A stretch of DNA of 64,000 nt, taken from Leptospira sp. GIMC2001 (GTDB lineage: Bacteria > Spirochaetota > Leptospiria > Leptospirales > Leptospiraceae). Shown here piece after piece: positions 9,708 through 19,399 of this stretch (within the stretch, counting starts at the first letter, position 1; each line of letters opens with the position of its first letter). Below the pieces are notes generated by a model. It searched no databases and was not told the origin of the DNA. It saw nothing but the letters and a program-made list of their open reading frames with translations. The stretch covers positions 1,714,097 to 1,778,096 of the forward strand of contig NZ_CP115468.1 of the NCBI RefSeq assembly GCF_028462125.1, given 5' to 3'. The position numbers were made by a program, and so were the translations under genes.

Positions 9708-9992
9708 TTAACTCTTTTTAATTGTTCTCTTTCGAGTTTGAAATTTTTTCTTTATTGGACGACTTGATAATCCTGGAACATCTAGTAACTCTTTGGGATG
9801 AATTCCTAGAGCATCAGCAATAATAAGAAGGGATTTTAGTGACGGCATACCTTTACCAGATTCTATTTTCTGATAGTTTCGGACACTTAGCTCCATACCA
9901 GAGACAGATTCTTGACTCATGTCTCTATCTTCGCGAACTTTTCTAATTTTTTCTGTAATTTCTACAAGTATTTTATCGTAATTTTCAGCCAC
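9708..9992 (-). CDS. XRE-family helix-turn-helix regulator
   Basis: 94 aa. Residues 10-70 form a standard XRE/Cro HTH: IRKVREDRDMSQESVSG, then LSVRNYQKIESGKGMPSLKSL and IADALGIHPKELLD. The C-terminal tail is basic. It lies upstream of the Rep-helicase gene on the same strand but 850 bp away, and divergent from the 10111 operon. A repressor of the replication module is the likely role; the target is inferred. Confidence 0.8.
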   Translation of the reverse strand: MAENYDKILVEITEKIRKVREDRDMSQESVSGMELSVRNYQKIESGKGMPSLKSLLIIADALGIHPKELLDVPGLSSRPIKKKFQTRKRTIKKS

Positions 9993-10110
9993 ATTTAAAT
10001 TTTAATGCATATCTGTTAAATTAGCCACGATATGAATATCACGATAAAAAAGACGTAATAGTGTTGACTTTTATTTAGAACTTTAAATCCTTTTACATAA
10101 GGTCAGGTAT

Positions 10111-10476
10111 ATGAGTAAAAACTATTGTCCCTCGTGTAATGGAGAACTAACTTTTTGGAATACTTCAAGAACGCTATTTGAAGGTGCAAAAATCTGCGTT
10201 TCTTGTTTTATGACATCCCATAAAAAGAAAATTAAGAATCTTGCAGATCTCAGAGTAGCGGTTCAAGCTCCAGATCCAATATCTTCAAATATCAAAGATA
10301 ATCCCGTAGATTCCAATCTTAATGAAAATATAACTATTTTATCAGAAACGAAAGGTTTTAGCTTTCTAAAAGCCTGTTTCGGATTTACATTGTTAGCACC
10401 TATTTTAGGACCCATGGGCTTACTTTGTGGTTTATGTGGATCAGGAAAAACTAAAACAACGATTATCAAGAAATAA
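10111..10476 (+). CDS. Zinc-ribbon protein with C-terminal membrane segment
   Basis: 121 aa. An N-terminal CPSC...CVSC pair (residues 6-9 and about 31-34) forms a probable zinc ribbon. After a polar linker, residues 85-112 are hydrophobic and glycine-rich (FGFTLLAPILGPMGLLCGLCG) and could be one membrane segment. It starts a three-gene run: the next start is 5 bp after its stop. An AAGG ribosome site precedes the ATG. Function unknown. Confidence 0.6.
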   Translation: MSKNYCPSCNGELTFWNTSRTLFEGAKICVSCFMTSHKKKIKNLADLRVAVQAPDPISSNIKDNPVDSNLNENITILSETKGFSFLKACFGFTLLAPILGPMGLLCGLCGSGKTKTTIIKK

Positions 10477-10481
10477 TTACA

Positions 10482-10859
10482 GTGCTTTTAACTAAATTTT
10501 TTAATTATACTAGGATCAAATTATCATACTTTCCTTTTATGTGCCACCAACTTCCAGAGAGAAGTTTTTTTTATAAGGATACTCAGTTTCCCGTATGTGC
10601 TAGGTGTACTGGTGTTTTCATTGGGCAAGTAGTGGCTTTCATCATGTTATTTTTTACTCAAAGTAAAGTAGAATTTTATTATGCTTTTGTCCTTGTTATT
10701 CCAGCGATAATCGATTGGTGTTTTCAACAGTACTTAGGCATTTCATCCAATAATCAGAGAAGAATAATAACCGGATCAATGTTGGGCTATGGATATATAT
10801 TTATATTAAGCAATATCTTTATATTAGTATGGAATTTATTAAAAATAGGAGAATATTAA
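10482..10859 (+). CDS. DUF2085 membrane protein
   Basis: 125 aa from a GTG start 5 bp after the previous gene. It carries the DUF2085 signature: CHQLPERSFF (residues 21-30) and FPVCARCTGVFIGQ (about 36-49), followed by two or three membrane segments. The conserved cysteines suggest metal or redox binding in an inner-membrane protein; the function of the family is unknown. Its TAA overlaps the next ATG by one base (TAATG), so translation is coupled. Confidence 0.8.
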   Translation: MLLTKFFNYTRIKLSYFPFMCHQLPERSFFYKDTQFPVCARCTGVFIGQVVAFIMLFFTQSKVEFYYAFVLVIPAIIDWCFQQYLGISSNNQRRIITGSMLGYGYIFILSNIFILVWNLLKIGEY

Positions 10860-12034
10860 TGAATCTAAATTTACATAGGCAATTATGCACTTTAATTTTA
10901 ATTCTACTTTCTTTAAATTGTGCTACCAATTTAGAAAATTTAAGAAAATTAAATCATCCGGTACTTAAAATTATTGGAACACCGATCTATTTTCTTTCTC
11001 TTAAAGAGTATGGTAAAGTTTTCTATTTGCTCCTCGAGGAAGATGGCTCAGTTAAAACTGATTTTGAATCTCTATCGAATTGTAAAGAATGGGATGTTCT
11101 AGATTCTTTTGGATCAACTTTTATTTTATGTGGTGAAGAAAAATATAGTTTATCTACACACCTGGTAGATGGATGGTCTGGAAGAGTAAATTCTTTATAC
11201 GATAAGAAGATTATGACTGACGGAAGTTTGAATTTTAAAACATTTCAAGGTAAGCCTTTGATTGATATGTTCACAAAAAATGCAGAATCAAAAGGTCATG
11301 ATTTATCACGTGTGATAAAAAAAGAGCAAGTTTTCACTGACTGGGGGTTCGCTTACGTATTAATCGGAGATGATTCTTTAAAAAAGTTTCAAGAATTTAT
11401 AGCAAGTGAAAGTGGTCAAAACGATTTGGCTGATGAAAAGTTAGTGAGGAAATATAGTCCTGAGAAAATATTAGATTTAAGAGTGAAAGAAAATGAAAAA
11501 GATTTCTCTTTCCTTTATTTCAATGTATTAGCTGATCCAGATTTGCAATTTAGAGCAACACCAGAAAATGAAAATCTTCGCCTATCAGAATTTGAGAAAA
11601 AATATAAGGATCTGCAACCATTAAAATCTAAAAAATTTCTTATTTTTCAAGCAAAACCGATTTTTAGTGATTATGATACTAAAAAGAGAGCATTTAATCT
11701 ATATATACAAAGTGAGTATGATGGAGGATTTCAAAGAATATTCTCTCCACCGATAGTTTTAAAGGTAGATGTTGAAAAATATGAGGAGATATTAGATTTC
11801 GATAACGTAGAATGTATAGCTGATTATGAAGTAATCACAAAGAAAGAGAAGGCATATTTTCCTAGATATGCTAGGATACTAAATGAAGAAAATTATGAGC
11901 AATATAAAATAAATTACAAAGCTGAGTTACCTTACACTATTGAAAAAAATATCACGTACAGGCAGATTAAACTAAAAGTTTTAAATTATAGAATTTATTC
12001 CTCTTACTCAGGAAAGTCATATTGGAAACAATAA
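10859..12034 (+). CDS. Lipoprotein of unknown function
   Basis: I start it at 10859, where GGAG lies 8 bp upstream and a signal peptide with lipobox LNC (about residues 19-22 of MNLNLHRQLC...LSLNCA) begins; the ATG at 10829 would overlap the previous gene. About 391 aa. The mature part is charged, with no domain I recognise. It closes the three-gene run begun at 10111. An extracytoplasmic location is expected. Confidence 0.65.
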   Translation: MNLNLHRQLCTLILILLSLNCATNLENLRKLNHPVLKIIGTPIYFLSLKEYGKVFYLLLEEDGSVKTDFESLSNCKEWDVLDSFGSTFILCGEEKYSLSTHLVDGWSGRVNSLYDKKIMTDGSLNFKTFQGKPLIDMFTKNAESKGHDLSRVIKKEQVFTDWGFAYVLIGDDSLKKFQEFIASESGQNDLADEKLVRKYSPEKILDLRVKENEKDFSFLYFNVLADPDLQFRATPENENLRLSEFEKKYKDLQPLKSKKFLIFQAKPIFSDYDTKKRAFNLYIQSEYDGGFQRIFSPPIVLKVDVEKYEEILDFDNVECIADYEVITKKEKAYFPRYARILNEENYEQYKINYKAELPYTIEKNITYRQIKLKVLNYRIYSSYSGKSYWKQ

Positions 12035-12659
12035 ATTCATTTAAAATTTATTAATCTAAATGAGAAATAGATATGACATGTATCGAACTAAACAATTGAA
12101 ACAAGAAAAGTATTGAAGAAGGGTTCACTGGTGTAGAGAACAACTTTGATCCTATTGGGAGATTTATTGATAAATTATTACGCATGTTATTGTATAGCCA
12201 CCCAGACTTTAAATTAAAATAAATAAAGATGAAGTGTGGGGAAGTTGTATTCTATTCTTATCTTCATGAAATCTACAAGGATGATGATAGACAGAGAGAT
12301 TATAACATATCTGTGAAAATTAAATCGAGATTGAAGTTGTTGAAACAATCTACGGATATGTTTGAGAACGAACTTTACGGTTGTCGGTACGTATATATTA
12401 TCTATTCATAATTACTCTCCATCCAAAATCTCAGGGTAAAAATTAATTTACCCAAGTTCTTCAAGTTCGGACAAATAATCTCTCTACCTTTTCGTAATCA
12501 GTTCATGACAACGATTTGAGCTTCCAAACTTTAGTTTTATTTTGATCAGTTTCATGTTTAAATAATTTTGATTTCACTAAAAAAACTTTTGTTCAAATGT
12601 TTTCATGGTTTTTTTGATCCCACATGTAATTATATGAAATCGAAACTATTTTTGCTCAA
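12035..12659. other. Stretch without a supported gene
   Basis: A 60-codon ORF (12229-12411, + strand) has no ribosome site and no recognisable family, so I do not call it. An EEGFTGVENNFDPIGRFIDKLL-like run before it may be decayed coding sequence. Nothing else stands out. Confidence 0.4.
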
Positions 12660-13049
12660 TTATATACTTTTCGATAGTATATCATATAGATTATTTAATC
12701 TATCTTGAATCCCTGTTTCAAAATTAGAATATCTTTCAAAGTAAAAACCACCTAAAATAAAACACAACTCTTTGAAAGAGTGCTTAGGTAGGAAATTAAA
12801 TTTCCTCTTTTGAATATTAGAAACAAAATCTGTAAATATCGGATGGGACGAACATTCAGTGAGATACTCATTTAACAAAAAGATATCCTTATTTTCGATT
12901 AAGATGTTATCTATCGCATTCAGATAAGTAATGGTAATAAAATGGCAAGTCATTTCCTCTATGAGTTTCTCCGCTTCCATCGGTGAAATGTATCCAGATC
13001 CCGAATTTATTCTGAGATTATTTTTTTCTGTAAACCAAGTGTAAAACAT
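12660..13049 (-). CDS. Hypothetical protein
   Basis: 129 aa with a GGAGCTT ribosome site upstream of its ATG. It is mostly helical and aromatic-rich (MFYTWFTEKNN at the start; GGFYFERYSNF near the C-terminus). There is no signal peptide and no domain I recognise. It stands alone between AT-rich spacers. Confidence 0.5.
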   Translation of the reverse strand: MFYTWFTEKNNLRINSGSGYISPMEAEKLIEEMTCHFITITYLNAIDNILIENKDIFLLNEYLTECSSHPIFTDFVSNIQKRKFNFLPKHSFKELCFILGGFYFERYSNFETGIQDRLNNLYDILSKSI

Positions 13050-13576
13050 AAAATTAAGCTCCTCTACTTTCTTAATTAGTAATCGGATAGACCTTTGTTC
13101 TACATATTTATGAATATATCCTACCCTAAATGCATTACTAACTTATTTGAGGAAAAAGATGAATCGATTTCAAATCTGCAAACAAAAATGTAATCCATTG
13201 GCGAATATCTTACTTTTTCTAAGGATTTCCTTTTTTCATTTTGATTTTCTGATATCAAGACCATTTTAGCATCATTACTTTTACGACCGAAGATACAGTC
13301 TGGCAACTGTGACCCTTAAATTTGCAAATTGCTTAAATCAATAGCGAGGTAATTTCCGACTCAATGTTTAACCATAATCGCATATTTCCAATTAACAATG
13401 TAGAAGACTTATCTCGACATCTAGGTAAAAGACGATTTGAATGAATTACTTGAAACTCCGATCCAGAATGACTAGGTTTAATTCATAACCATTTTTGAAG
13501 TATATTTAATTCCGCATCATTTTCGCTGCGTCGAAGATCGAAACATAACATTCTTTTTACGTCAGAAATGCAAATT
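13050..13576. other. Stretch without a supported gene
   Basis: A 61-codon minus-strand ORF (13121-13306) has no clear ribosome site or family and is probably chance or decayed. The rest is AT-rich spacer. Confidence 0.4.
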
Positions 13577-13610
13577 GAAAAATACGGAACTCTTTGCTTT
13601 CCGTATTTTC
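13577..13610. terminator. Bidirectional terminator-like hairpin
   Basis: AAAATACGGAA pairs perfectly with TTCCGTATTTT around a nine-base loop. The A-rich left flank and T-rich right flank give a T-run on both strands, as in a bidirectional intrinsic terminator. Confidence 0.6.
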
Positions 13611-13692
13611 TCGTCCTTAACCTGATTCCAGCCAGCTTCAAAAAAAAGATGATATAAATCTTATAGGATTTTCGATATGGTTCTCCGTAACA

Positions 13693-14136
13693 TTGAATAA
13701 ATTAACACTTCAAGATATAGCGGACAGTATAGGAAAGAATAAATCCAAAATCTCAAAAGAGATTCAGAGGAATTCTGGAAAGGAAGGAAACCGTTATAGA
13801 AAGGCTCATAGCTTTACTCTCATAAGAAAAATTATTTTTAAGAAGTTTTTTCGTTTAATCCCATCCGTACTGAGGCTTATAGAAAACGACTACACTAAAA
13901 TTAGTCATGAAAAAATATATAAACTTATATACTTAGATAAAGATCTAGGAGGAACTCTCTATAAGCATTTAAGACAGAGTAATAAAACAATAAGAATAAT
14001 ATTTGCATCCGGTAAAATCTCAAAATTATCAATAAAAAACAGGGTTTCCATAATGAAAATGGATTACTTCGTGGGCATGGGACGGTACCGAAGGGACAGG
14101 AAAGGAGGGACAGGAAATATTAAGCTTTTAAATTAA
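13693..14136 (+). pseudogene. IS30-family transposase remnant
   Basis: 147 aa from a TTG codon. The start matches the IS30 helix-turn-helix (LTLQDIADSIGKNKSKISKEIQRNSG) and the middle its VSHETIY block (ISHEKIYKLIYLDKDLGGTLYKHLR), but the region between them is deleted. The catalytic core after residue 125 is replaced by a frameshifted remnant with GGAC repeats. No intact DDE domain exists, so it is inactive. Confidence 0.7.
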
Positions 14137-14779
14137 ATATAATTGATTCTAGTTCAAAAAAACTGCGTATATAGTTGATATTTAGATCACGAAAAAAATT
14201 CAAATGCCTATCATCATGTGCAATACCTAGAAAATGTAGACCAAAATTAATTGCAGAGTGGTAATCAGCAGGAGAATCACCGATATATAAAATCTCATGC
14301 TTATTAATTTCTTTCTTGGAAAGAATTTCAAAAGTAGGTATGAAAACATCAGGATGTGGCTTATGAACTGATGTATGCTCAGCCCCTTGAATATTAAAGA
14401 AAAGATTTTGATCAATTTTCATATCTTTTAATTCATTCATTACAACATTGAAGCTGGAAGATGTAAGAATTCCAAAGTGGAATAGTTTTTGATAGTCACG
14501 AACAAAATTAAAAGCATTCGCATGGGGTCGATTTAGATCGGCTTGTTTGTATTTATTGTAAATCTCCCATAAGTAATTCAAATCAGTGGTAAATTTACCA
14601 AATAATTTTAATAAGAATTTATCGGCTGGCAAACCCCAAGCCAAGTCAATTTCTTTATCTGAAATATTGCATTTAAATACTTCACTATATATTCTCTTTA
14701 TAGTTTTATATCGAATTTCTCTAGTTTGGACAAGAGTGTCATCATAATCAAAGATTAAGGTTTTATATTTTCTATTCAT
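14120..14779 (-). CDS. HAD-superfamily hydrolase
   Basis: 219 aa. HAD motif I FDYDDTLV (residues 10-17) supplies the nucleophile aspartate, LTSSS near 100 is motif II, K in HKPHPD near 139 is motif III, and YIGDSPAD near 166 is motif IV. The cap between motifs I and II is helical, as in phosphoglycolate-phosphatase-like members. It should hydrolyse a small phosphate ester in the cytoplasm; the substrate is unknown. Its 3' end overlaps the dead IS30 remnant by 17 bp. Confidence 0.85.
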   Translation of the reverse strand: MNRKYKTLIFDYDDTLVQTREIRYKTIKRIYSEVFKCNISDKEIDLAWGLPADKFLLKLFGKFTTDLNYLWEIYNKYKQADLNRPHANAFNFVRDYQKLFHFGILTSSSFNVVMNELKDMKIDQNLFFNIQGAEHTSVHKPHPDVFIPTFEILSKKEINKHEILYIGDSPADYHSAINFGLHFLGIAHDDRHLNFFRDLNINYIRSFFELESIIFNLKA

Positions 14780-15758
14780 TGATTATTCGTAGCAAACATA
14801 TGTAAGACAAAATAGCATTACGGAAATTTCTTAGACTCAAAATTATTTTTAAGGTAGAAGGGAAGGGAATCATTCCTAATAAAGCCATAGCTATTTAAAG
14901 AAAAAACAAATTGTATTAAGTTTCAATTTAGAAATAACTTATGAAGATTTTTAATATGATTAATTTGAATTTCTTGTAAGCCAATTTTAGCCGCAATTTC
15001 TGACCATTTTAGAATAGCTTCCTCAACCTCTTTGATTATTTCTTTTGGTTTTTTGATATCAGCAGCTTTTGCGGCTTGTAGTAAGTCATCTAGTGTAAAA
15101 TTTCCCCTTTTTCCGTTACAAGACATTTGATGTTGTTCGATGAATTTATTCCCCGGTTTATAACTGAAGCACAAATCATATGCTGGAGTTAATTGCCATT
15201 CACCATTTCCAAACATTAAAAATGCATGATTTTTTGTATGATCATCTTGGTTCCTAGTACATATATTAAAAACCATACGCTTATACATTTCATTTAAATC
15301 TACTTGAGAAAGTTTTAAATCCCGAATTGTTTGAAAGATTCTTTCATAGCCAAAATTTCCTGGGGGATCTCTATCTAAATGCGTCATTCCAGCAAAAGTT
15401 AAAACATGAACTTTTTCATTCCCATCAATTCGATCAAAACGTTTTGTCATAAAATGTGCTTTTTCACCATCTTGTAACAACCGAAATTCCATTACGTTAA
15501 TGCCTGCTTCATATGCCATTTCGTTGTAAGCATATTCAATTCTACCTATTTGTTTTGATGTGGCATGCTCTTCATTCTCAAATTCATCAAATTTTATTAT
15601 CCAATGCTCAAAACCTTCAGGAACATTTGTCTGACCTGATAAAACTTGTTTAGTGTCATCATTAATTGCTATAATAGCTTTTGCTTTCGCTCCTCCAGCA
15701 CTAGTACCTACAGATATTAATGTATCTATTCCTTTCTCATTGATATTTGTATTAAAAG

Positions 15759-17136
15759 GAGATTGTCCCAAAAACCGTTAGAAATCAATTAGGCGGATAA
15801 AGATATATTCATCTCTGTAAAGTTTTCTTCAATTACTTTTTTATTGGCTAAATAATTGGATAGAAATTTTTCTATTTCTTTGTATCCTTTTACTTTTCTG
15901 AAATGAAGCTCTTGTGCATATAGGAGAGCTGCTGTCCATCGTGTTGTCATGTCTCGATTTTTACGCCACCTTTTTACTCGGTTCATTTGAAATCTTGGAT
16001 GTGAAAAGGCTGAATCAATGGGATTCGTTGATTGAAATGTTTTTCGAATTTCGATTGGTAATTGGATTCTATGACAAGTCAATAGATTGTCTTGACCTTC
16101 TAACAGACTCATCTTAGCTGTTTCACTGATATTCCCTAACCAATGTTCCATTGCTTTCAAAGATTCTTTAGCCTTCGAGTATTCATTCAAATTGAAAATT
16201 GCTTTATATTCAATTTGAAATTCATCATGATATTCTTTGGGCAAGCACGCTTTTATATTTCTCATTTTATGTAAAATACACCTTTGGTGATCATAGTTTT
16301 CACCAAAGTATTGCTTAATGCCTTTCTCAATTCCTTTTGAACCATCTGAGACAACCAAAACCCGTTCAGTAAGTGAAATTTCACGATCTTGTAGTTTCCT
16401 TAAAGCAGATAATACTATTTCAGAATGTTCACTTGAGCCTTGTACCACCGACAAAAAATGCTTGTGTCCTTCTTTATCTACACCTAATACAACTACTATC
16501 ACTTCATCCGCTACATGAATACCATCAATGAAAATGGAAAAGAATTCTTTGCCTGGAAATTTTCTCGTATTCAGTTTGTTAAAATGTGCTCTAGAAGCAT
16601 TTACAAATTCTCTGGATATCTTTGATTTTGAAACTCCAAGTTGCTCAGATACATCTTTCAAGCATTCTCTAAATCGCCGTGTCGTTAGACCAGATACCAT
16701 CAGTTTGAAAACAATTTCTCCAAGATCTGCTTCGGATTTTAAATTTGCATAGCTTTCTAGTAAAACTTCTTGTCCAGATTTTCTGACTCTTGGTTTTTTG
16801 ATTTTATGTTTCTGACCCAATATTGGAACAAAAACATTCTCTGAACCTGCACGATATGCTAGACTTTCTTCTACTTTACGGCTAAATCTTTTTCCGCATA
16901 GGGCTTCGATTTCCTCTTCCATGATCTCTTGGATAAATTCTAAGGATTTTTTTCGGATTTCAGTTTCTATGTTTGATTTTAAAAAAGATCGAAAACTATC
17001 AATATTCGATTGACTATTCGATGTGGTTGTGTTTTTATTTTTCATTGGTGGAACCCCTTTATGATTTTGTTGTCCAAAACTATATTATGGACGGGTTCCG
17101 CTTTTTTCAATTCCTAACGGTTTTTGAGTCTAGCTC
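15759..17136 (-). mobile_element. IS256-family insertion sequence, copy 1
   Basis: 1378 bp. Imperfect terminal inverted repeats of about 26 bp share CAAAAACCGTTAG. The 9-bp direct repeat TATTAAAAG flanks it at 15750-15758 and 17137-17145. It is inserted in hipA, outside the cassette array, and is the only copy in minus orientation. Confidence 0.95.
15789..17045 (-). CDS. IS256-family (Mutator-type) transposase
   Basis: 418 aa, full length for the family. D174 (FIDGIH) and D234 (VVSDGSKG) are the first two acidic residues of the DDE site, and C256-x2-H259 (QRCILHKMRN) is the family C/H motif. The third acidic position, usually E in a NPIE-like motif, reads D here (NPIDSAF, near residue 350). 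It moves the element by cut-and-paste or copy-paste and duplicates 8-9 bp of target. All four copies in the window have the same protein. Confidence 0.95.
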   Translation of the reverse strand: MKNKNTTTSNSQSNIDSFRSFLKSNIETEIRKKSLEFIQEIMEEEIEALCGKRFSRKVEESLAYRAGSENVFVPILGQKHKIKKPRVRKSGQEVLLESYANLKSEADLGEIVFKLMVSGLTTRRFRECLKDVSEQLGVSKSKISREFVNASRAHFNKLNTRKFPGKEFFSIFIDGIHVADEVIVVVLGVDKEGHKHFLSVVQGSSEHSEIVLSALRKLQDREISLTERVLVVSDGSKGIEKGIKQYFGENYDHQRCILHKMRNIKACLPKEYHDEFQIEYKAIFNLNEYSKAKESLKAMEHWLGNISETAKMSLLEGQDNLLTCHRIQLPIEIRKTFQSTNPIDSAFSHPRFQMNRVKRWRKNRDMTTRWTAALLYAQELHFRKVKGYKEIEKFLSNYLANKKVIEENFTEMNISLSA

Positions 17137-17595
17137 TATTAAAAGCTTCTCCTTCGTTTAATGCAGATTGAGCCAACTCAACTAAATCACTGACTTCGAA
17201 ATGAATAGGAGTATTTAACTTTCTAGTTTCAAAATCAGGTTCGTATTCAAGAGCACCCATTCCTCGTGTGCTAATATAACATAACCTTTCTAAAGGTGTT
17301 AGATCTTGCAGTTTTTTTCCATGACGTGCTAGGAATGTATCTAGTAGTCGATTTCCATATTTTTCAGGTAAGCTGTCTGCTATGAAGCCGGGAAGTCCTT
17401 GAAAAGTTTTTGTACTTTTAAGGGTAGGGAATTGATAGATTTTATTTGAAAGGGGAACCATTAATGGGCTTACTTCTAAGCCCGATTTCACAAACTCTTT
17501 ATCATATTCAAAAGTTGCATAACCACTTGTAGAATCCCATAGGAGAGCACCAACTCGTTCTCCCCATAATTTAACTACAACTGGAGCATTCATTT

Positions 17596-17937
17596 CTAAA
17601 AATCTCTCTTTGTAAGTCCTAATTTTCTACTTGATGGCTTAACTAGCTCAAACTTAGATTGTTTATTACTTTTAGACAATTGACTTAAATGTGAGGGTGG
17701 AGGTGGATTTAAAAGGGGAATCAACCAATCCGTAAAATCTAAATTACGAGTAATTCGGATCAGGGTAGACAATTTTATATCTTTCCCTGCCAAAGCGGTG
17801 CTAATTGTATTCCTATTCAAATCAGAAATCTTCGCGATATCTTGCTGATTTAAATTAGAAAGTTTTAAACGTGCATTAAGATTTTCTCCGATTGCTTTTA
17901 ACAAGGATTCTATTGGTGCAGTGGGTTCTGTTTGCAT
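17596..17937 (-). CDS. hipB: HipB-like antitoxin / repressor
   Basis: 113 aa. Residues 14-62 form an HTH (LNARLKLSNLNQQDIAKISDLNRNTISTALAG). The C-terminal tail is basic and proline-rich. HipB binds and neutralises HipA and represses the operon. It is 2 bp upstream of hipA. Operator-like repeats overlap its promoter. With hipA broken it probably persists as a stand-alone repressor. Confidence 0.8.
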   Translation of the reverse strand: MQTEPTAPIESLLKAIGENLNARLKLSNLNQQDIAKISDLNRNTISTALAGKDIKLSTLIRITRNLDFTDWLIPLLNPPPPSHLSQLSKSNKQSKFELVKPSSRKLGLTKRDF

Positions 17938-17969
17938 AATTTAATAGGCATTCATATTAAGATTGCCTT

Positions 17970-18079
17970 CCTGTGCATAGTTTAGTAGTAATATCTAAAA
18001 TTGTCAAATTAAAAAATGACAATTAAACTATGCAGGATTACTTTGAATATTGATGACCTTGCCTATTTTACTATGCAGG
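17970..18079. promoter_or_regulatory. hipBA promoter with repeated operators, symmetric divergent promoter
   Basis: On the minus strand TTGACA (18002-18007) is 17 bp from TAAACT (17979-17984), a near-consensus promoter for hipB. On the plus strand TTGTCA (18001-18006) is 17 bp from TAAACT (18024-18029), so a mirror promoter points right. The motif TAAACTATGCA occurs inverted at 17974-17984 and direct at 18024-18034, overlapping both -10 boxes, and a third copy (TTACTATGCAGG) lies at 18068-18079. This is the arrangement expected for HipB autorepression of both directions. Confidence 0.65.
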
Positions 18080-18297
18080 TTAGTAATGTTTCCATTAGTA
18101 GACAGTGTTACTTATGAATCAACGTTATTTTGGAATTAAAGTTACTAAGTTCTATGGGACTTTAAGGGCGTAACACCCGAAGAATATGGCAATAAGAGGA
18201 TAAGCGAGATAAAGTTATTTAATCAATATTTGTTAAAAAAAAAGTATTCATACTTAATTGAATAGTAAACAATTGTCTACTTAAGAGGTAAATCTTT

Positions 18298-18426
18298 ATG
18301 CCATTAAAACCCGGACCAAAACCTATCGCTAAATCAACTGGTAAGCCAGATCAAAGACGCAGTGATAATAAAAAAACACCAGGAAATACACCTAGTTTAA
18401 AACCGTCAAAAAGTTCAAAAAAGTAA
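18298..18426 (+). CDS. Small basic protein, 42 aa
   Basis: An ATG with AGAGG about 9 bp upstream opens a 42-codon frame rich in lysine, proline and serine (starts MPLKPGPKPIAKSTGK). It lies downstream of the right-facing promoter in the hipBA regulatory region, 220 bp away. Low complexity makes homology hard to judge; it may be a nucleic-acid-binding peptide or a chance frame. Confidence 0.4.
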   Translation: MPLKPGPKPIAKSTGKPDQRRSDNKKTPGNTPSLKPSKSSKK

Positions 18427-18451
18427 ATGAAAAATTCAGAAATATCTTGAA

Positions 18452-18474
18452 GGCGACTTTCAAAACAAGTCGCC
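18452..18474. terminator. Hairpin after the small ORF
   Basis: GGCGACTT pairs perfectly with AAGTCGCC around a seven-base loop, 26 bp after the stop of the 42-aa ORF. No T-run follows, so intrinsic termination is uncertain. Confidence 0.4.
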
Positions 18475-18568
18475 GAAAACGACTGAATATTGTATTTAAA
18501 AGAATATGTTTTGAAAATAGCTTAAACTTTACTATTTTAAATATAGCAAGGGTGCCGCTTTGCGGTTA

Positions 18569-18729
18569 TTTCAATAGGATTGCCGACATTGGTCCTAGGT
18601 GAGTATTCGTTAGGACACGTTACCATTGGCACTAGATTGGTTTGCAATCGAAGTGAATAAGACCAATGTGGCTTTAGCCCTTAGCGAGGGCTTGACCCGA
18701 ACGAAACGACAATCCGAAGATATTCGGAG
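18569..18729 (-). repeat. Array site 1 (class B, degenerate, distal array end)
   Basis: Class B body with the TTGGTC/GACCAA arms and a GATTGG/CAATC hairpin, but both outer TAAC/GTTA cores are mutated (TCAATA on the left, AGATATTC on the right). This decay fits the oldest, distal end of a cassette array. Confidence 0.75.
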
Positions 18730-18738
18730 TTTTGATTT

Positions 18739-18975
18739 CTAGATAAATAATTCGATAACAACTTTTGTAAAATCTACTTTATCGATTAATAATGAATTAT
18801 TTCTTGAAGCAATCCAATCTTTTAATTCTGACAAATCTATTTCACTAGGAGATTGATGCCAATATGCAACTGTTTTTGTCGCTTCATTTAATAATAGTTC
18901 ATTGTTTAAAAACCAACGAATTACTTCGGAAGTCTGATCATTCTCTATTTCTTTGTTCAAATTTTTGTTCCTCAA
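18739..18975 (-). CDS. Hypothetical protein next to a decayed higB
   Basis: 78 aa, acidic, helical (SEVIRWFLNNELLLNEATKTVAYWHQ). No family recognised. Start codon overlaps the end of the higB remnant region. It could be a fragment of a longer protein or the partner of the toxin, though it lacks the HTH of HigA. Confidence 0.45.
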   Translation of the reverse strand: MRNKNLNKEIENDQTSEVIRWFLNNELLLNEATKTVAYWHQSPSEIDLSELKDWIASRNNSLLIDKVDFTKVVIELFI

Positions 18976-19185
18976 TGATAATCAACAATTTCTACATCAA
19001 TAACCGATCCTTGATTCCAAACCAAACAAATTCGATATTGCATAATTATACTTATTGAACGTTGTCCCGTTAAATTTCCGTCGCGCTGTCCTTTGAATTT
19101 CAATCGGTATTTTTTTAGACAAATTGCCTTTCCAAATTATCTCTACTTCTTTATTCTTGAAAGACTTTATCAGTCTACAATGATT
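18963..19185 (-). pseudogene. higB: HigB/RelE-type toxin remnant
   Basis: On the minus strand one frame encodes SFKNKEVEIIWKGN and KKIPIEIQRTARRK, and another encodes QYRICLVWNQGSVIDVEIVDYH, the typical start and end of HigB mRNA interferases. A frameshift and an internal deletion of about 20 residues separate them. The toxin is dead. The 19186-19399 stretch upstream holds no gene that I can see. Confidence 0.65.
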
Positions 19186-19399
19186 TCACATAGCACCAAT
19201 GGTTTCAATCACTAGTTGTAGAATTATTCACAGAAATTAAAAAAAATCAATGTTTATGAAAATTTTGGATAATTTATAAAAAGGTAGGTAAAGATAGATT
19301 ATACATTGTATATGTTTAAATCAAAGAATTGATTGCTTACCATTAGCTCTCTTTTTTATTCAAATTCCTCAAGCAAATTTGAATTGATAAATAGTATTG

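Larger units (their letters stand above)
14923..17593 (-). pseudogene. hipA: HipA-family kinase toxin, split by an IS256-family element
   Basis: Without the insertion this would be about 428 aa, normal for HipA. The N-terminal piece (17593 to 17137) holds the HipA N1-type domain (KLWGERVGALLWD, then GLPGFIADSLPEKYGN). The C-terminal piece (15758 to 14923) holds the kinase: a glycine-rich loop (VGTSAGGAKAKA), FDRIDG, the catalytic NQDDHTKNHAF and the metal-binding PAYDLC. HipA phosphorylates glutamyl-tRNA synthetase and induces growth arrest. IS copy 1 lies between them with the 9-bp duplication TATTAAAAG on both sides, so the toxin is almost certainly inactive. It starts 2 bp after hipB. Confidence 0.9.

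Noticed and set aside
18540..18570. An additional site to the left of site 1
   Set aside because: GGTGCCGCTTTGCGG forms a small stem but no core or body of a site follows.
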